A DNA stretch of 64,000 nucleotides from Halomonas huangheensis (lineage in GTDB: Bacteria; Pseudomonadota; Gammaproteobacteria; Pseudomonadales; Halomonadaceae): NCBI RefSeq assembly GCF_001431725.1, contig NZ_CP013106.1:682001-746000 (forward strand), read 5' to 3'. Of this stretch, positions 15,474 through 24,662 are shown in pieces. The position numbers were made by a program, and so were the translations under genes. Numbering within the stretch: position 1 is the first letter of the stretch; every line of letters begins with the position of its first letter. Below the pieces are notes generated by a model. It did no database searches. It had not been told where the DNA came from and saw only the letters and a program-made list of their open reading frames with translations.

Positions 15474-15965
15474 ATGTCTGAATTGTTGAAAGCATCGCAG
15501 TCTCTTGCAGAACGCCTGGGCCAGAGATGTCTCGAGCTGGGGATCAGTGTCACCGCTGCGGAGTCCTGCACCGGTGGCGGAGTCGCGGCGGCGATTACCG
15601 ATATTGCTGGCAGCTCGGAGTGGTTCGAGGCGGGCTATGTTACCTACTCCAATGCGGCCAAGACTCGCCTGCTGGGGGTGTCGACAGCGATACTCGAGCA
15701 GCACGGCGCAGTCAGTGAGGCTGTGGTCGAGTCCATGGTGGCAGGTGCTTGTACCGATAGCGGTGCTCAGGCCGGGGTGGCGATCAGTGGTGTCGCTGGC
15801 CCGGGGGGAGGTAGTGCTGAGAAGCCGGTGGGCACCGTGTGGCTGGCGTGGAGCGTCAAGGGGCGGGTTGATGCGCAGCGCTTCCTGTTCGAGGGCGATC
15901 GATCTGCGGTACGGCAGCAGTCAGTGGTAACCGCGCTGGAAGGTTTGCTCGAGCGTTTGGCATAG
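15474..15965 (+). CDS. pncC: Nicotinamide-nucleotide amidase (CinA C-terminal domain)
   Basis: Deamidates nicotinamide mononucleotide to nicotinic acid mononucleotide, feeding the NAD salvage cycle. The 163-residue protein is a stand-alone CinA C-terminal domain with TAAESCTGGGVAAAITDIAGSS near the N-terminus, the GYVTYSNAAKTRLLGV strand-helix and VAISGVAGPGGGSAEKPVGTVW near the middle. It lacks the molybdopterin-binding N-terminal domain of full CinA, as in E. coli PncC. The place just before recA is conserved in gammaproteobacteria. Confidence 0.93.
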   Translation: MSELLKASQSLAERLGQRCLELGISVTAAESCTGGGVAAAITDIAGSSEWFEAGYVTYSNAAKTRLLGVSTAILEQHGAVSEAVVESMVAGACTDSGAQAGVAISGVAGPGGGSAEKPVGTVWLAWSVKGRVDAQRFLFEGDRSAVRQQSVVTALEGLLERLA

Positions 15966-16041
15966 CCCCGATAGTGCATTCTTCGGAGGATTGTTCATGA
16001 CCACGCGAAAGACTGGTCGCCGCCGGAATTTTTCGTCATAC

Positions 16042-16061
16042 TACTGTTCAGCCATACAGTA
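16042..16061 (+). promoter_or_regulatory. LexA box (SOS operator) of recA
   Basis: TACTG-N10-CAGTA with perfect palindromic ends (16042-16061), 68 bp upstream of the recA ATG. It fits the gammaproteobacterial LexA consensus CTG-N10-CAG, so recA and probably recX are SOS-induced. Confidence 0.92.
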
Positions 16062-16128
16062 ATTTGTCGGGTCGCCGAGCGACTTCGAGGACAACGGTCA
16101 ACAGATAACCGGTAACAGGAGCTCCACC

Positions 16129-17199
16129 ATGGCGCAGGATGAAAATCGTACGAAGGCGCTGAACGCCGCTCTTTCCCAGATCGATCGCCAGTTCGGCAAG
16201 GGTACCGTCATGCGGCTCGGTGATGCGCCGCGCGTTGTCATGCCCTCGGTCTCCACCGGCTCCCTGGGGCTGGATATCGCTTTGGGCATTGGTGGTTTGC
16301 CCTATGGCCGTGTGGTCGAGATATTCGGTCCGGAATCCTCGGGCAAGACGACTCTGACCCTGTCCGTGATTGCCCAGGCGCAGCGTGATGGCAAGACCTG
16401 TGCCTTCATTGACGCCGAGCATGCACTGGATCCGAGTTATGCCGAGAAGCTGGGCGTCAACCTGGATGACCTGTTGGTCTCGCAGCCGGATACGGGCGAG
16501 CAGGCGCTGGAAATCTGCGACATGCTGGTACGTTCCGGTGGTGTCGACGTGATCATCATCGATTCTGTGGCGGCACTGACGCCACGCGCCGAGATTGAAG
16601 GTGAGATGGGTGACTCCCACGTTGGCCTCCAGGCTCGTTTGATGTCTCAGGCATTGCGCAAGATCACCGGCAATATCAAGAACGCCAACTGCATGGTGGT
16701 GTTCATCAACCAGATCCGCATGAAGATCGGGGTCATGTTCGGTAGCCCGGAGACCACGACCGGTGGTAACGCGCTCAAGTTCTACGCCAGTGTGCGTCTG
16801 GATATCCGGCGTACCGGTTCGGTCAAGCAGGGCGATGAGGTCGTGGGTAACGAGACTCGCGTCAAGGTGGTCAAGAACAAGGTGGCACCGCCGTTCCGTC
16901 AAGCCGAGTTCCAGATTCTGTATGGCAAGGGCATCTATCATGCCGGTGAAGTGATCGATTTGGGTGTGCAGTGCAAACTGGTCGATAAAGCGGGGGCCTG
17001 GTACAGCTATCAAGGCAACAAGATTGGTCAAGGCAAGGCCAACTCCGCTCAGTTCCTCGAGGACAATCCGGCGATCTTGAACGAGATCGAGACCCAGATT
17101 CGTGCTCAGTTGCTGTCTCAGCCTGATGCGAAGAAGGATGAGAAGGAAGAGGTTGCAGAGCTTCCTGTGGGTGAAGATCTCGGTGATGACTTGCTGTAG
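16129..17199 (+). CDS. recA: Recombinase A
   Basis: Forms filaments on single-stranded DNA, drives homologous recombination and triggers self-cleavage of LexA and UmuD-type proteins. The 356-residue protein starts [20 protein letters not shown]. Walker A is GPESSGKT at 67-74 with Lys73, followed by [10 protein letters not shown] (Walker B) and the DNA-binding loops around [17 protein letters not shown] and [21 protein letters not shown]. The acidic C-terminal tail is present. A LexA box lies upstream, AGGAG precedes the ATG, and recX follows. Orphan S24 gene 33562-34038 would be a natural client of its co-protease activity. Confidence 0.99.
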   Translation: MAQDENRTKALNAALSQIDRQFGKGTVMRLGDAPRVVMPSVSTGSLGLDIALGIGGLPYGRVVEIFGPESSGKTTLTLSVIAQAQRDGKTCAFIDAEHALDPSYAEKLGVNLDDLLVSQPDTGEQALEICDMLVRSGGVDVIIIDSVAALTPRAEIEGEMGDSHVGLQARLMSQALRKITGNIKNANCMVVFINQIRMKIGVMFGSPETTTGGNALKFYASVRLDIRRTGSVKQGDEVVGNETRVKVVKNKVAPPFRQAEFQILYGKGIYHAGEVIDLGVQCKLVDKAGAWYSYQGNKIGQGKANSAQFLEDNPAILNEIETQIRAQLLSQPDAKKDEKEEVAELPVGEDLGDDLL

Positions 17200-17267
17200 C
17201 GGTATCTGCCACCAGAGCAGTGGTAGTGGTGGCGAGAGTGGTGCAGGAAATAATGGTAGAATCACTC

Positions 17268-17288
17268 GGGCTCCGCATGGCGGGGCCC
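17268..17288 (+). terminator. Hairpin between recA and recX
   Basis: GGGCTCCGC pairs with GCGGGGCCC (one wobble) around ATG. In E. coli a leaky terminator between recA and recX lowers recX expression; this stem has the right place but no T-run, so the same role is only plausible. Confidence 0.4.
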
Positions 17289-17330
17289 GATGCGTATCTG
17301 ATGATGCGTATTTGATGAATAGGCCGACCG

Positions 17331-17819
17331 ATGTGGGATGTTGCGAAAGCTGCTGACAGCACGCCGCGAGGTGATGCCATTCGTCTGCTGGCGAGGCGTG
17401 AATATTCACGTCACGAGCTGACGGAACGCTTGAGGGCAAGAGGTCACGATGGTGACGCAGTGGCTGATGCCCTGCAGCAGCTTGCCGATGAAGGGCTGCA
17501 GAGTGATGAGCGTTTCGCCGAGTGCTTGCTGCGCGATCGGATACTACGCGGTCAGGGGCCGATCAAGATGCTGGCTGAGCTGGGGCGGCGAGGCGTAGAT
17601 CGCCAGTTGGCACGCCAGAGCCTGGTCGAACTCGAGAGGCAGCAGGGAGTAGACTGGAGCGAGCGGGCCAGTGAGGTCTTGCGGCGGCGCTTTGGCGAAG
17701 ATATGACACAAGGCCTCTCTCCTCGCGAGCGCGCGCGTCGCGAGCGCTTTCTGGCTGGCCGAGGTTTTGATTTTGAGCAGGTGCGTAATGCACTGCGTGG
17801 GGGAGAGGAAGAGCTGTAA
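17331..17819 (+). CDS. recX: Regulatory protein RecX
   Basis: Binds RecA filaments and limits their extension and activity. The 162-residue protein has the tandem three-helix repeats of the family, with the first-repeat core AIRLLARREYSRHELTERL and a later GPIKMLAELGRRGV segment. It lies 131 bp after recA, the normal arrangement. The stop TAA is the first unit of a degenerate heptamer array (TGTAAGC, GGTAAGT, TATAAGC, TGTAAGT) that continues past the gene. Confidence 0.93.
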   Translation: MWDVAKAADSTPRGDAIRLLARREYSRHELTERLRARGHDGDAVADALQQLADEGLQSDERFAECLLRDRILRGQGPIKMLAELGRRGVDRQLARQSLVELERQQGVDWSERASEVLRRRFGEDMTQGLSPRERARRERFLAGRGFDFEQVRNALRGGEEEL

Positions 17820-17842
17820 GCGGTAAGTTATAAGCTGTAAGT
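17815..17842. repeat. Degenerate heptamer array NGTAAGY at the recX stop
   Basis: Four 7-bp units (TGTAAGC, GGTAAGT, TATAAGC, TGTAAGT). The recX stop TAA is inside the first. The unit equals the minus-strand reading of the fdxA repeat (GGTAAGC). Confidence 0.75.
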
Positions 17843-17867
17843 AAACCCTGCAGCGGCGAGCGTAGCA

Positions 17868-17895
17868 GCCACGAGCCACGAGCCACGAGCCATGA
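17868..17895. repeat. Tandem heptamer (GCCACGA)x3 plus one variant
   Basis: Three perfect copies of GCCACGA followed by GCCATGA in the recX-alaS gap, 25 bp after the recX heptamer array. Again the unit is 7 bp, but its sequence is unrelated. Confidence 0.85.
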
Positions 17896-18086
17896 GAGCG
17901 CTACGCTTGAGCTCGCGCCCTGACTGACCTTGCTGGAGCTTTTGTCTGTCAGCTGTAGCGATGACACTGAACAGCTCATGGCTTTATATTGCTCGAGCCC
18001 CGAAGTGGCGGGGCTGCACTGTGCCTTTACAGGGTAGTGCGAGCAATGAGTTGATATCCCCCACTTTAGTCGCTTGACAACTACGC

Positions 18087-18092
18087 TATAAT
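18087..18092 (+). promoter_or_regulatory. Likely alaS promoter, -10 box
   Basis: A perfect TATAAT sits 118 bp before the alaS ATG. TTGACA occurs only 7 bases upstream, too close to be its -35 partner. The base run at the right distance (about 18064-18069) is a poor -35, so the promoter call rests on the -10 box. Between the repeats and this box nothing else was recognised. Confidence 0.45.
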
Positions 18093-18209
18093 GTTTCCCC
18101 TTTGACCAGCCCCGGGCCATGAATCTTGATGCGTTCCGAGGCTGCTGGCATGCACTGCAGATAGCGCAGCCAGCCCGACGGCTTCCATGCTCATCGCCAC
18201 GGAATTTTC

Positions 18210-20816
18210 ATGAAAAGCGCAGATATCAGACAGGCCTTTCTGAGTTACTTCGAAGAACACGGCCACACTCGCGTGCCCTCCAGCTCACTGGTTCCAGGCA
18301 ACGACCCGACGCTGCTGTTCACCAATGCCGGCATGGTGCCGTTCAAGGATGTGTTCCTTGGCCGGGACCCGCGTGATTATGTTCGTGCAACCTCGTCTCA
18401 GCGCTGTGTGCGTGCCGGTGGCAAGCACAATGACCTCGACAATGTTGGTTACACCGCGCGCCATCACACCTTCTTCGAAATGCTGGGGAACTTCAGTTTC
18501 GGCGATTACTTCAAGCGTGATGCCATCCGTTTCGCCTGGACCTTCCTTACCGAAGTGATGGGCCTGCCGAAGGAAAAGTTGTGGGTCACTGTGCATATCA
18601 GTGACGATGAGGCCGAGCGTATCTGGAAGGACGATATGGGGATTGACCCCACTCGCTTCTCGAAGCTCGATGAAGACAACTTCTGGCAGATGGGCGATAC
18701 CGGCCCCTGTGGACCAAGCTCGGAGATATTCTTCGATCATGGCCCGGAAGTGGCAGGCGGTCCTCCGGGCAGTCCGGATGAGGATGGTGACCGCTATATC
18801 GAGATCTGGAACCTGGTATTCATGCAGTTCGATCGCGACAGCCAGGGCAATCTGAACCCGCTGCCCAAGCCGTCCATCGATACCGGTATGGGGCTGGAGC
18901 GTGTCGCTGCCGTTATGCAGGGCGTGCACTCCAACTACGAGATCGATCTGTTCCAGAACCTGCTCAAGGCGGCTGCCGAGGCCACTGAGCATGCCGATAC
19001 CACTACGCCCTCACTGCGTGTGATCGCCGACCATATCCGCTCCTGTGCCTTCCTGATCACCGACGGTGTGCTGCCTTCCAATGAGGGGCGTGGCTATGTG
19101 CTGCGTCGTATCATTCGTCGTGCCATTCGTCACGGCCACAAGCTGGGCGCGCGTGGCAGCTTCTTCCATCGTCTGGTGGCGGCGCTGGATGCCGAAATGG
19201 GCGATGCCTACCCTGAACTGCGTCAGGCACGTGGGCAGATCGAACGGGTGTTGCTCAAGGAAGAAGAGCAGTTCGCGCGCACCCTTGATCACGGTATGGG
19301 GCTGCTGGAAACGGCGCTGAGCGAACTCGACGGCGACACATTGCCGGGTGAAACCATCTTCAAGCTCTATGACACCTATGGCTTCCCCTACGATCTGACC
19401 GCGGATGTCTGCCGTGAACGTGGCGTCGGCCTGGATGAGACCGGTTTTGAGCGTGAACTTGAGGCTCAGCGTGAGCGAGCGCGGGCGGCTAGCCAGTTTG
19501 GCGCTGAATATGGCGCCACTATCGAGCTGGAGGGTCAGACCGATTTCACCGGTTATGAACGCCTCGAAGATGAGGCTACCGTGGTCGGTCTGTTTGATAG
19601 TGAGGGCAATGCGCTGGTCGCTCTCGAGCCCGAGCAGCGTGGCGTGGTCGTTCTGGACCGCACTCCCTTCTATGGTGAGTCCGGTGGTCAGGTTGGCGAC
19701 ACCGGTTATCTACAGCTGGCCGAAGGGCGTTTCCTGGTCAAGGACACGCAGAAGCAGGCTGGCCATCACCTGCATCAGGGTGTCCTGCTGGAAGGTTCGC
19801 TCGAGGTCGGCGCGAAGGTGACTCCGCAGGTCGATGCCTCGCTGCGTACCGCTACCGTGCGTAACCACTCGGCAACGCACCTGTTGCACAAGGCCTTGCG
19901 CATGGTGCTTGGCGATCATGTCCAGCAGAAAGGCTCGCTGGTGACGCCGGAGCGTCTGCGCTTCGACTTCAGCCATTTCGAAGCCATGACGGCCGAACAG
20001 CTCAAGGAAGTCGAGCGCCTGGTCAACGAGCAGGTGTTGGCCAACGCGCCGACGCGGGTCGAGACCATGACGCTTGACGAGGCCAGGGAGCGCGGCGCAG
20101 CGGCACTGTTCGAAGCCAAGTACGCTGACCGGGTTCGGGTGCTGACCATTGGTGCCGACGACTACTCCGTCGAGCTGTGTGGCGGCACTCATGTCCAGCG
20201 TAGTGGCGATATCGGCTGCTTCCACATCGTCACCGAGGCAGGTATTGCCTCTGGTGTGCGGCGTATTGAAGCGATTACCGGTGAAGGTGCTCTGGCCTGG
20301 TTCGCTGCACAGGAAGATAGCCTGCAGCGTGTCGCCGAGCGCCTCAAGGCGCGTCCGGAGCAGATCGAAGAACGTGTCGAGTCACTGGTCGAGCGTAATC
20401 GAAGTCTCGAGAAGGAGCTTGAGCGCCTCAAGGCGAAACTGGCCAGCGCTGCGGGTAGCGATATGCTCAGCCAGGCGCAGGAGATCAAGGGCGTCAAGGT
20501 GCTGAGCACTCAGCTTGAAGGTGTTTCGGGCAAGGACCTGCGTGGTGTACTCGACCAACTCAAGAACAAGCTTGGGTCTGGTGTTGTAGTACTGGGAGTT
20601 GCTGATGACGCGGCGGGGAAGGTCAGTCTGATTGCCGGTGTGACCGATGATCTGACCGCGAGAGTCAAGGCGGGAGAGTTGATCAATCATGTCGCTGGAC
20701 AGGTGGGTGGCAAGGGCGGTGGCCGCCCAGACATGGCTCAGGCTGGTGGCAGCGATGTGGCTGCATTGCCCGCGGCGCTGGATAGCGTATCGGATTGGTT
20801 GAATACCAGGCTTTGA
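18210..20816 (+). CDS. alaS: Alanyl-tRNA synthetase
   Basis: Charges tRNA-Ala with alanine and clears mischarged Ser/Gly-tRNA-Ala. The 868-residue protein begins [19 protein letters not shown], typical of the class II catalytic core. The editing domain has zinc ligands His553 and His557 (NHSATHLLH) and Cys657 and His661 (CGGTHV). A coiled segment around 700-750 leads to the C-terminal domain. Position between recX and lysC/csrA matches many gammaproteobacteria. A strong terminator follows the stop. Confidence 0.98.
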   Translation: MKSADIRQAFLSYFEEHGHTRVPSSSLVPGNDPTLLFTNAGMVPFKDVFLGRDPRDYVRATSSQRCVRAGGKHNDLDNVGYTARHHTFFEMLGNFSFGDYFKRDAIRFAWTFLTEVMGLPKEKLWVTVHISDDEAERIWKDDMGIDPTRFSKLDEDNFWQMGDTGPCGPSSEIFFDHGPEVAGGPPGSPDEDGDRYIEIWNLVFMQFDRDSQGNLNPLPKPSIDTGMGLERVAAVMQGVHSNYEIDLFQNLLKAAAEATEHADTTTPSLRVIADHIRSCAFLITDGVLPSNEGRGYVLRRIIRRAIRHGHKLGARGSFFHRLVAALDAEMGDAYPELRQARGQIERVLLKEEEQFARTLDHGMGLLETALSELDGDTLPGETIFKLYDTYGFPYDLTADVCRERGVGLDETGFERELEAQRERARAASQFGAEYGATIELEGQTDFTGYERLEDEATVVGLFDSEGNALVALEPEQRGVVVLDRTPFYGESGGQVGDTGYLQLAEGRFLVKDTQKQAGHHLHQGVLLEGSLEVGAKVTPQVDASLRTATVRNHSATHLLHKALRMVLGDHVQQKGSLVTPERLRFDFSHFEAMTAEQLKEVERLVNEQVLANAPTRVETMTLDEARERGAAALFEAKYADRVRVLTIGADDYSVELCGGTHVQRSGDIGCFHIVTEAGIASGVRRIEAITGEGALAWFAAQEDSLQRVAERLKARPEQIEERVESLVERNRSLEKELERLKAKLASAAGSDMLSQAQEIKGVKVLSTQLEGVSGKDLRGVLDQLKNKLGSGVVVLGVADDAAGKVSLIAGVTDDLTARVKAGELINHVAGQVGGKGGGRPDMAQAGGSDVAALPAALDSVSDWLNTRL

Positions 20817-20823
20817 CCAATCC

Positions 20824-20859
20824 AGGTCGGAGAGAACCACAGGCTCTCCGGCCTTTTTT
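20824..20859 (+). terminator. Intrinsic terminator of alaS
   Basis: An 11-bp stem (20824-20834 with 20844-20854, one G-T wobble) around a 9-nt loop runs into six T, starting 8 bp after the stop codon. Confidence 0.9.
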
Positions 20860-20930
20860 CTGCCCTCTGACGGCAGCACATAACCGTTTGATTCATAGCA
20901 TAACAGTCCAACGAGCGAGGAAGACGGCAT

Positions 20931-22181
20931 ATGGCACTATACGTACAGAAGTTCGGTGGGACGTCGGTCGGCTCGGTGGAGCGAATCAAGGCCGTGGCCG
21001 AGAAGGTCAAGGGCTTTCGTGATCAGGGCCATCAGATTGTCGTAGTGGTTTCCGCCATGAGCGGTGAGACCAACCGTCTGATTGGCCTGGCCAACGAGAT
21101 CAATGACGAACCGACCCCCCGGGAAATGGATATGCTGGTATCCACCGGTGAGCAGGTGACAATTTCTCTGCTGGCGATGGCGTTGCACAAGCTGGGAGTG
21201 CCCGCCACGTCCTATACCGGTTCCCAGGTCGGCATTCTGACCGACAGTGCGCATACCAAGGCACGTATCCAGCGTATCGAGACTGATGAGATACGCGAAG
21301 ACCTTGATGAAGGTCGGGTGGTGGTAGTCGCAGGTTTTCAGGGTGTGGATGAAGAAGGCAACATTACCACTCTTGGACGCGGTGGCTCCGATACCACCGG
21401 TGTCGCTCTGGCAGCTGCCCTGAAGGCTGATGAGAGCCAGATCTATACCGATGTCGATGGTGTCTATACCACCGATCCGCGCGTATGCTCCAAGGCCCAG
21501 CGTCTCGATACCATTACCGTCGAGGAAATGCTTGAGCTGGCCAGCCTTGGCTCCAAGGTTCTACAGATTCGCGCTGTCGAATTTGCCGGTAAATACAATG
21601 TTCCGCTGCGCGTGCTGTCCAGTTTCGAGGACGGCCCCGGCACCCTGATCGTTGCAGAATCCGAACAAGACGAGGACTCCATGGAAGAACCGCTGATCTC
21701 CGGTATCGCCTTTACCGCCAATGAAGCCAAGCTGACGTTGCTTAACACTCCCGATGTGCCGGGGGTTGCGTCACGCATCCTTGGTCCGATCGCCGACGCC
21801 AATATTGAAGTCGACATGATCGTGCAGAACGTTGCGCCCGCGGGTGACTACACTGATTTTACATTCACGGTGGCCAAGGGGGACTTCAAGCAAACTACGC
21901 GGATTCTCGAAGACAAGGTGATTCCGGAACTCGGGGGTGGTGAACTGCGTGGCGATGACAATATCGCCAAGGTCTCTTTGGTCGGCGTGGGAATGCGTTC
22001 ACATGCTGGTGTTGCCTCGAAGATGTTCCGCGTACTGGCGGACGAGAATATCAACATCCGTATGGTGTCTACCTCGGAAATCAAGATATCCGTAGTAATC
22101 GACGAGAAGCATATGGAGCTTGCTGTCCGAGCCCTGCATGAGGCTTTTGGACTCGACAAGTCTGATATCGAGAGCGAATAA
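20931..22181 (+). CDS. lysC: Aspartate kinase
   Basis: Phosphorylates aspartate, the first step to lysine, threonine, methionine and, in halophiles, ectoine precursors. The 416-residue protein starts [19 protein letters not shown] with the kinase signature KFGGTSVG, and has the conserved [20 protein letters not shown] region. Two ACT domains follow (around 265-410) for amino acid feedback control. The length and the mid-domain EPLISGIAF junction match the alpha-beta type that uses an internal start for a beta subunit in some bacteria. GAGGAAG precedes the start. A stem with little T-run follows. Confidence 0.96.
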   Translation: MALYVQKFGGTSVGSVERIKAVAEKVKGFRDQGHQIVVVVSAMSGETNRLIGLANEINDEPTPREMDMLVSTGEQVTISLLAMALHKLGVPATSYTGSQVGILTDSAHTKARIQRIETDEIREDLDEGRVVVVAGFQGVDEEGNITTLGRGGSDTTGVALAAALKADESQIYTDVDGVYTTDPRVCSKAQRLDTITVEEMLELASLGSKVLQIRAVEFAGKYNVPLRVLSSFEDGPGTLIVAESEQDEDSMEEPLISGIAFTANEAKLTLLNTPDVPGVASRILGPIADANIEVDMIVQNVAPAGDYTDFTFTVAKGDFKQTTRILEDKVIPELGGGELRGDDNIAKVSLVGVGMRSHAGVASKMFRVLADENINIRMVSTSEIKISVVIDEKHMELAVRALHEAFGLDKSDIESE

Positions 22182-22220
22182 GCAGCCTCGCTGCCGCGTA
22201 CAGCATCTACGCTACAGGAA

Positions 22221-22263
22221 GGAGCCCCGCACATATTCCGCATATATATTGGTGCGGGGCTTC
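22221..22263 (+). terminator. Hairpin after lysC, terminator-like
   Basis: GGAGCCCCGCAC (22221-22232) pairs with GTGCGGGGCTTC (22252-22263, one wobble) around an A+T-rich loop, 40 bp past lysC. Only short T pairs follow. Confidence 0.55.
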
Positions 22264-22391
22264 CCTTAAACGGCACAATCAGGTGTCATGAGGCGTTGTT
22301 GTCCGTCCCAATGATGAGTACCCGGACAACTGCTGGCCTGTTCGCAGGCAGCGAAGCGACTCTCGTAACAGGTCTGAGAAGGAGATCAGTC

Positions 22392-22595
22392 ATGCTCATC
22401 CTGACACGCCGCGTCGGCGAAACCCTTATGATCGGTGACGACATCACTGTCACTGTTCTAGGGGTCAAGGGAAATCAGGTGCGTATAGGTGTCAATGCGC
22501 CGAAGGACGTTGCAGTTCATCGTGAAGAGATCTATCAACGTATCCAGCGCGAAAAGTCCGGCGGTAGCACTGGCGATGATGATGGCGAGAATTGA
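22392..22595 (+). CDS. csrA: Carbon storage regulator CsrA (RsmA)
   Basis: RNA-binding dimer that blocks or stabilises messages by binding GGA motifs near the ribosome binding site. The 67-residue protein begins [16 protein letters not shown] and includes Leu4 and Arg44 (VAVHREEIY), positions known to contact RNA. The longer upstream frame adds 32 residues without a ribosome binding site. The ATG at 22392 has AAGGAG 7 bases upstream, itself a GGA that could allow autoregulation. The tRNA-Ser and tRNA-Arg genes follow, as in E. coli. Candidate RNA partners in this window are at 11350-11458 and 60123-60150. Confidence 0.98.
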   Translation: MLILTRRVGETLMIGDDITVTVLGVKGNQVRIGVNAPKDVAVHREEIYQRIQREKSGGSTGDDDGEN

Positions 22596-22602
22596 TCATT
22601 GA

Positions 22603-22639
22603 CCAGTCTGATGTGTAGTTATTTTTCACTTCAGACTGG
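22603..22639 (+). other. Inverted repeat between csrA and tRNA-Ser
   Basis: A perfect 9-bp inverted repeat (CCAGTCTGA with TCAGACTGG) encloses a 19-nt T-rich loop just after csrA. It lacks a trailing T-run and may be a 3'-end stem or processing site. Confidence 0.4.
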
Positions 22640-22683
22640 ACAATGACCTTGGTTATCGGTAGGATACGCACCGTGCCGATGAG

Positions 22684-22781
<98 letters not shown>

Positions 22782-22837
22782 TAAAGACATCGATAAGATG
22801 TCATTACTGGAATGGAACTTCGGCATCGCAGGATTAC

Positions 22838-22914
22838 GCGCCCGTAGCTCAGCTGGATAGAGTACCTGACTACGAATCAGGTGGTCGGAGGTTCGAATCC
22901 TCCCGGGCGCGCCA
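22838..22914 (+). tRNA. tRNA-Arg (anticodon ACG), copy 1
   Basis: A 77-nt cloverleaf with encoded CCA. Acceptor GCGCCCG pairs with CGGGCGC, and the anticodon loop CTACGAA gives anticodon ACG (inosine after editing by TadA). It is identical to copy 2. Confidence 0.97.
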
Positions 22915-22988
22915 TCTTGTAAAAATCCTGGGTGAAGGGAGCATTTCCGTTCTTCAGGTAGTTTTGTAATGAGTTGCTCATTACCTAT

Positions 22989-23065
22989 GCGCCCGTAGCT
23001 CAGCTGGATAGAGTACCTGACTACGAATCAGGTGGTCGGAGGTTCGAATCCTCCCGGGCGCGCCA
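22989..23065 (+). tRNA. tRNA-Arg (anticodon ACG), copy 2
   Basis: Identical over 77 nt to the copy at 22838-22914, 74 bp downstream. The pair behind csrA and tRNA-Ser parallels the arg/ser tRNA group next to csrA in E. coli. Confidence 0.97.
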
Positions 23066-23073
23066 GATTCCGA

Positions 23074-23101
23074 CCCGTCCTCTTGCGAGGGCGGGTTTTT
23101 T
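23074..23101 (+). terminator. Intrinsic terminator of the tRNA operon
   Basis: CCCGTCCTC pairs with GAGGGCGGG (one wobble) around TTGC, followed by six T, directly after the last tRNA. Confidence 0.93.
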
Positions 23102-23162
23102 GTCTCTGCTGAAATCTGTTGGCCGTCTTGCTGGGCATTGCCCGCCGGTCAGATCGTTTATG

Positions 23163-23189
23163 CACCCTCCTCGTGAGGGTGTTTTTTTT
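23163..23189 (+). terminator. Second intrinsic terminator after the tRNA genes
   Basis: CACCCTC pairs with GAGGGTG around CTCGT, followed by eight T. It lies 62 bp after the first terminator; no gene lies between. Confidence 0.9.
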
Positions 23190-23579
23190 GGTGCATCAGG
23201 CATGGTCAGTTGCGCCTTGGTTGGCGCTGGTCTTGAGAGTGGTGCTCGGGATAACCTAGGGGAAAGTCACCTGTACGCCGGGCAATGGGTAGTGCTGGTC
23301 GAACGGCAGGAGTGTCCATCGCGAACTGAAACCTGAAGAGCTGAAAGTACCGTGGAGGCCTGTGACGGCGGTGTTTTCCGACGGCGACTGACTTTCAGCA
23401 GGTCACCGGTGCCGGGGTGCGACGAGCAGTAAACAAGCTGAGCAATCGCTCATGAAGGCGTCTCGGCTATCGGACACCGGCACAGGTGTTTCTGGGTGAA
23501 TGCTCGGCAGCGCTGGGCACAGCGGGTGCTGCATTTTTTGGTTGAATTCAGGACTGAACAGGACGGATTACCAGGAACA
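23190..23579. other. Intergenic region before the RIO kinase gene
   Basis: About 390 bp with no convincing gene. It contains a perfect 9-bp inverted repeat, GCTGAAAGT (23340-23348) and ACTTTCAGC (23391-23399), around a GC-rich 42-nt loop. The open frames here are random. Confidence 0.4.
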
Positions 23580-24437
23580 ATGAAAGTACCCAAGAGATTA
23601 CAACCGCTGGTCGATGATGGCATGATCGATGAGGTTATCGCCCAGTTGATGAGCGGCAAGGAAGCGCAGGTGTATGTGGTGCGTTGCGGTGACGACTTGC
23701 GCTGTGCCAAGATTTTCAAGGAAGCCAGGCAGCGCAGCTTCAAGCAGGCGGTGCAGTACCAGGAAGGCCGTAAGACGCGCAACAGCCGCCGCGCCAGGGC
23801 GATGTCGAAGAAGACCCGCTATGGCCAGCAGGAGCAGGAACAGGCGTGGCTGAATGCTGAGGTCGATGCCCTGTATCGGCTGGCGTCGGCCGGCGTGCGC
23901 GTTCCTCAGCCCTGTGGCTTCGTCAATGGCGTACTGCTGATGGAGCTGGTCTCCGACGGCGAGGGTTACGCCGCTCCGCGGCTGGATGACGTCACGTTGA
24001 GCGCGGAGCAGGCCCGCGACTATCACGGCCTGGTGATGGCCGACGTCGTGCGCATGCTGTGTGCCGGCCTGGTACATGGCGACCTTTCGGAGTTCAACGT
24101 GCTGGTGGACCGCCACGGCCCGGTGATCATCGATTTACCTCAGGCGGTGGATGCATCCGGCAACAACAGCGCTGCCATGATGCTGGAGCGCGATGTCGAC
24201 AATATGCGCGCTTATTTCGGCCGCTTCGCCCCGGAGCTGTTGAAAACCGAATACGGCAAGGAGATCTGGGCGCTCTATGAGGCGGGTGAGCTGCACCCGG
24301 ACAGCTCCCTTACCGGGCATTTCGAGCATGACGCGACCAGTGTCGACGTCGGGAACCTGATGGCTGTCATCGATGACGTTCGTGAGGAGCAGGCCGAGCG
24401 CATGGCGCCGACCTGGGACGAGCTGAACGGCGATTGA
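23580..24437 (+). CDS. RIO1-family atypical serine protein kinase
   Basis: Small cytoplasmic kinase-fold protein of the RIO family; bacterial members have poorly known roles, possibly linked to ribosome biogenesis. The 285-residue protein has SGKEAQVYVV (nucleotide loop), the catalytic loop HGDLSEFNVLV with Asp168, and the metal-binding loop IIDLPQAVD with Asp185, the RIO form of DFG. A basic stretch (GRKTRNSRRARAMSKKTRYG) lies between N-lobe strands. The start at 23580 was chosen because CAGGAA precedes it and the family begins near the MKVPKRLQPL region; an upstream ATG adds 28 residues. It stands alone, just before dbpA. Confidence 0.88.
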   Translation: MKVPKRLQPLVDDGMIDEVIAQLMSGKEAQVYVVRCGDDLRCAKIFKEARQRSFKQAVQYQEGRKTRNSRRARAMSKKTRYGQQEQEQAWLNAEVDALYRLASAGVRVPQPCGFVNGVLLMELVSDGEGYAAPRLDDVTLSAEQARDYHGLVMADVVRMLCAGLVHGDLSEFNVLVDRHGPVIIDLPQAVDASGNNSAAMMLERDVDNMRAYFGRFAPELLKTEYGKEIWALYEAGELHPDSSLTGHFEHDATSVDVGNLMAVIDDVREEQAERMAPTWDELNGD

Positions 24438-24662
24438 CGAGCCTGGTCGGCCCTGGAGGTCGAGCCACGAGTTGACCTGATCCACTTTCAGGGCGTGTTT
24501 GTCCCAGCATCAGACGCAAGGCCCTGATCACGAAGGCTGCATGGGGCAAGGTCTGGGAGCCGGAAGAAGCGCAAAAGCGGCTCATGCCCATTTCGATTGG
24601 GAAATTACCTCGCGCTTACCTACAATGCGCCGCCCTCCCTCTAAACTAGACGAGTCCCTGCT

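Noticed and set aside
16048..17439. 463-codon antisense frame across recA
   Set aside because: Antisense shadow; recA motifs and the LexA box fix the true strand.
18074..18092. TTGACA next to TATAAT upstream of alaS as a complete promoter
   Set aside because: Spacer is only 7 bp; only the -10 box was kept.
22974..23336. Plus-strand frame across the second tRNA-Arg
   Set aside because: Most of its N-terminal half is the tRNA sequence; the known false protein pattern from tRNA genes on the other strand (ending near EDSNLRPPDS) is likewise spurious.
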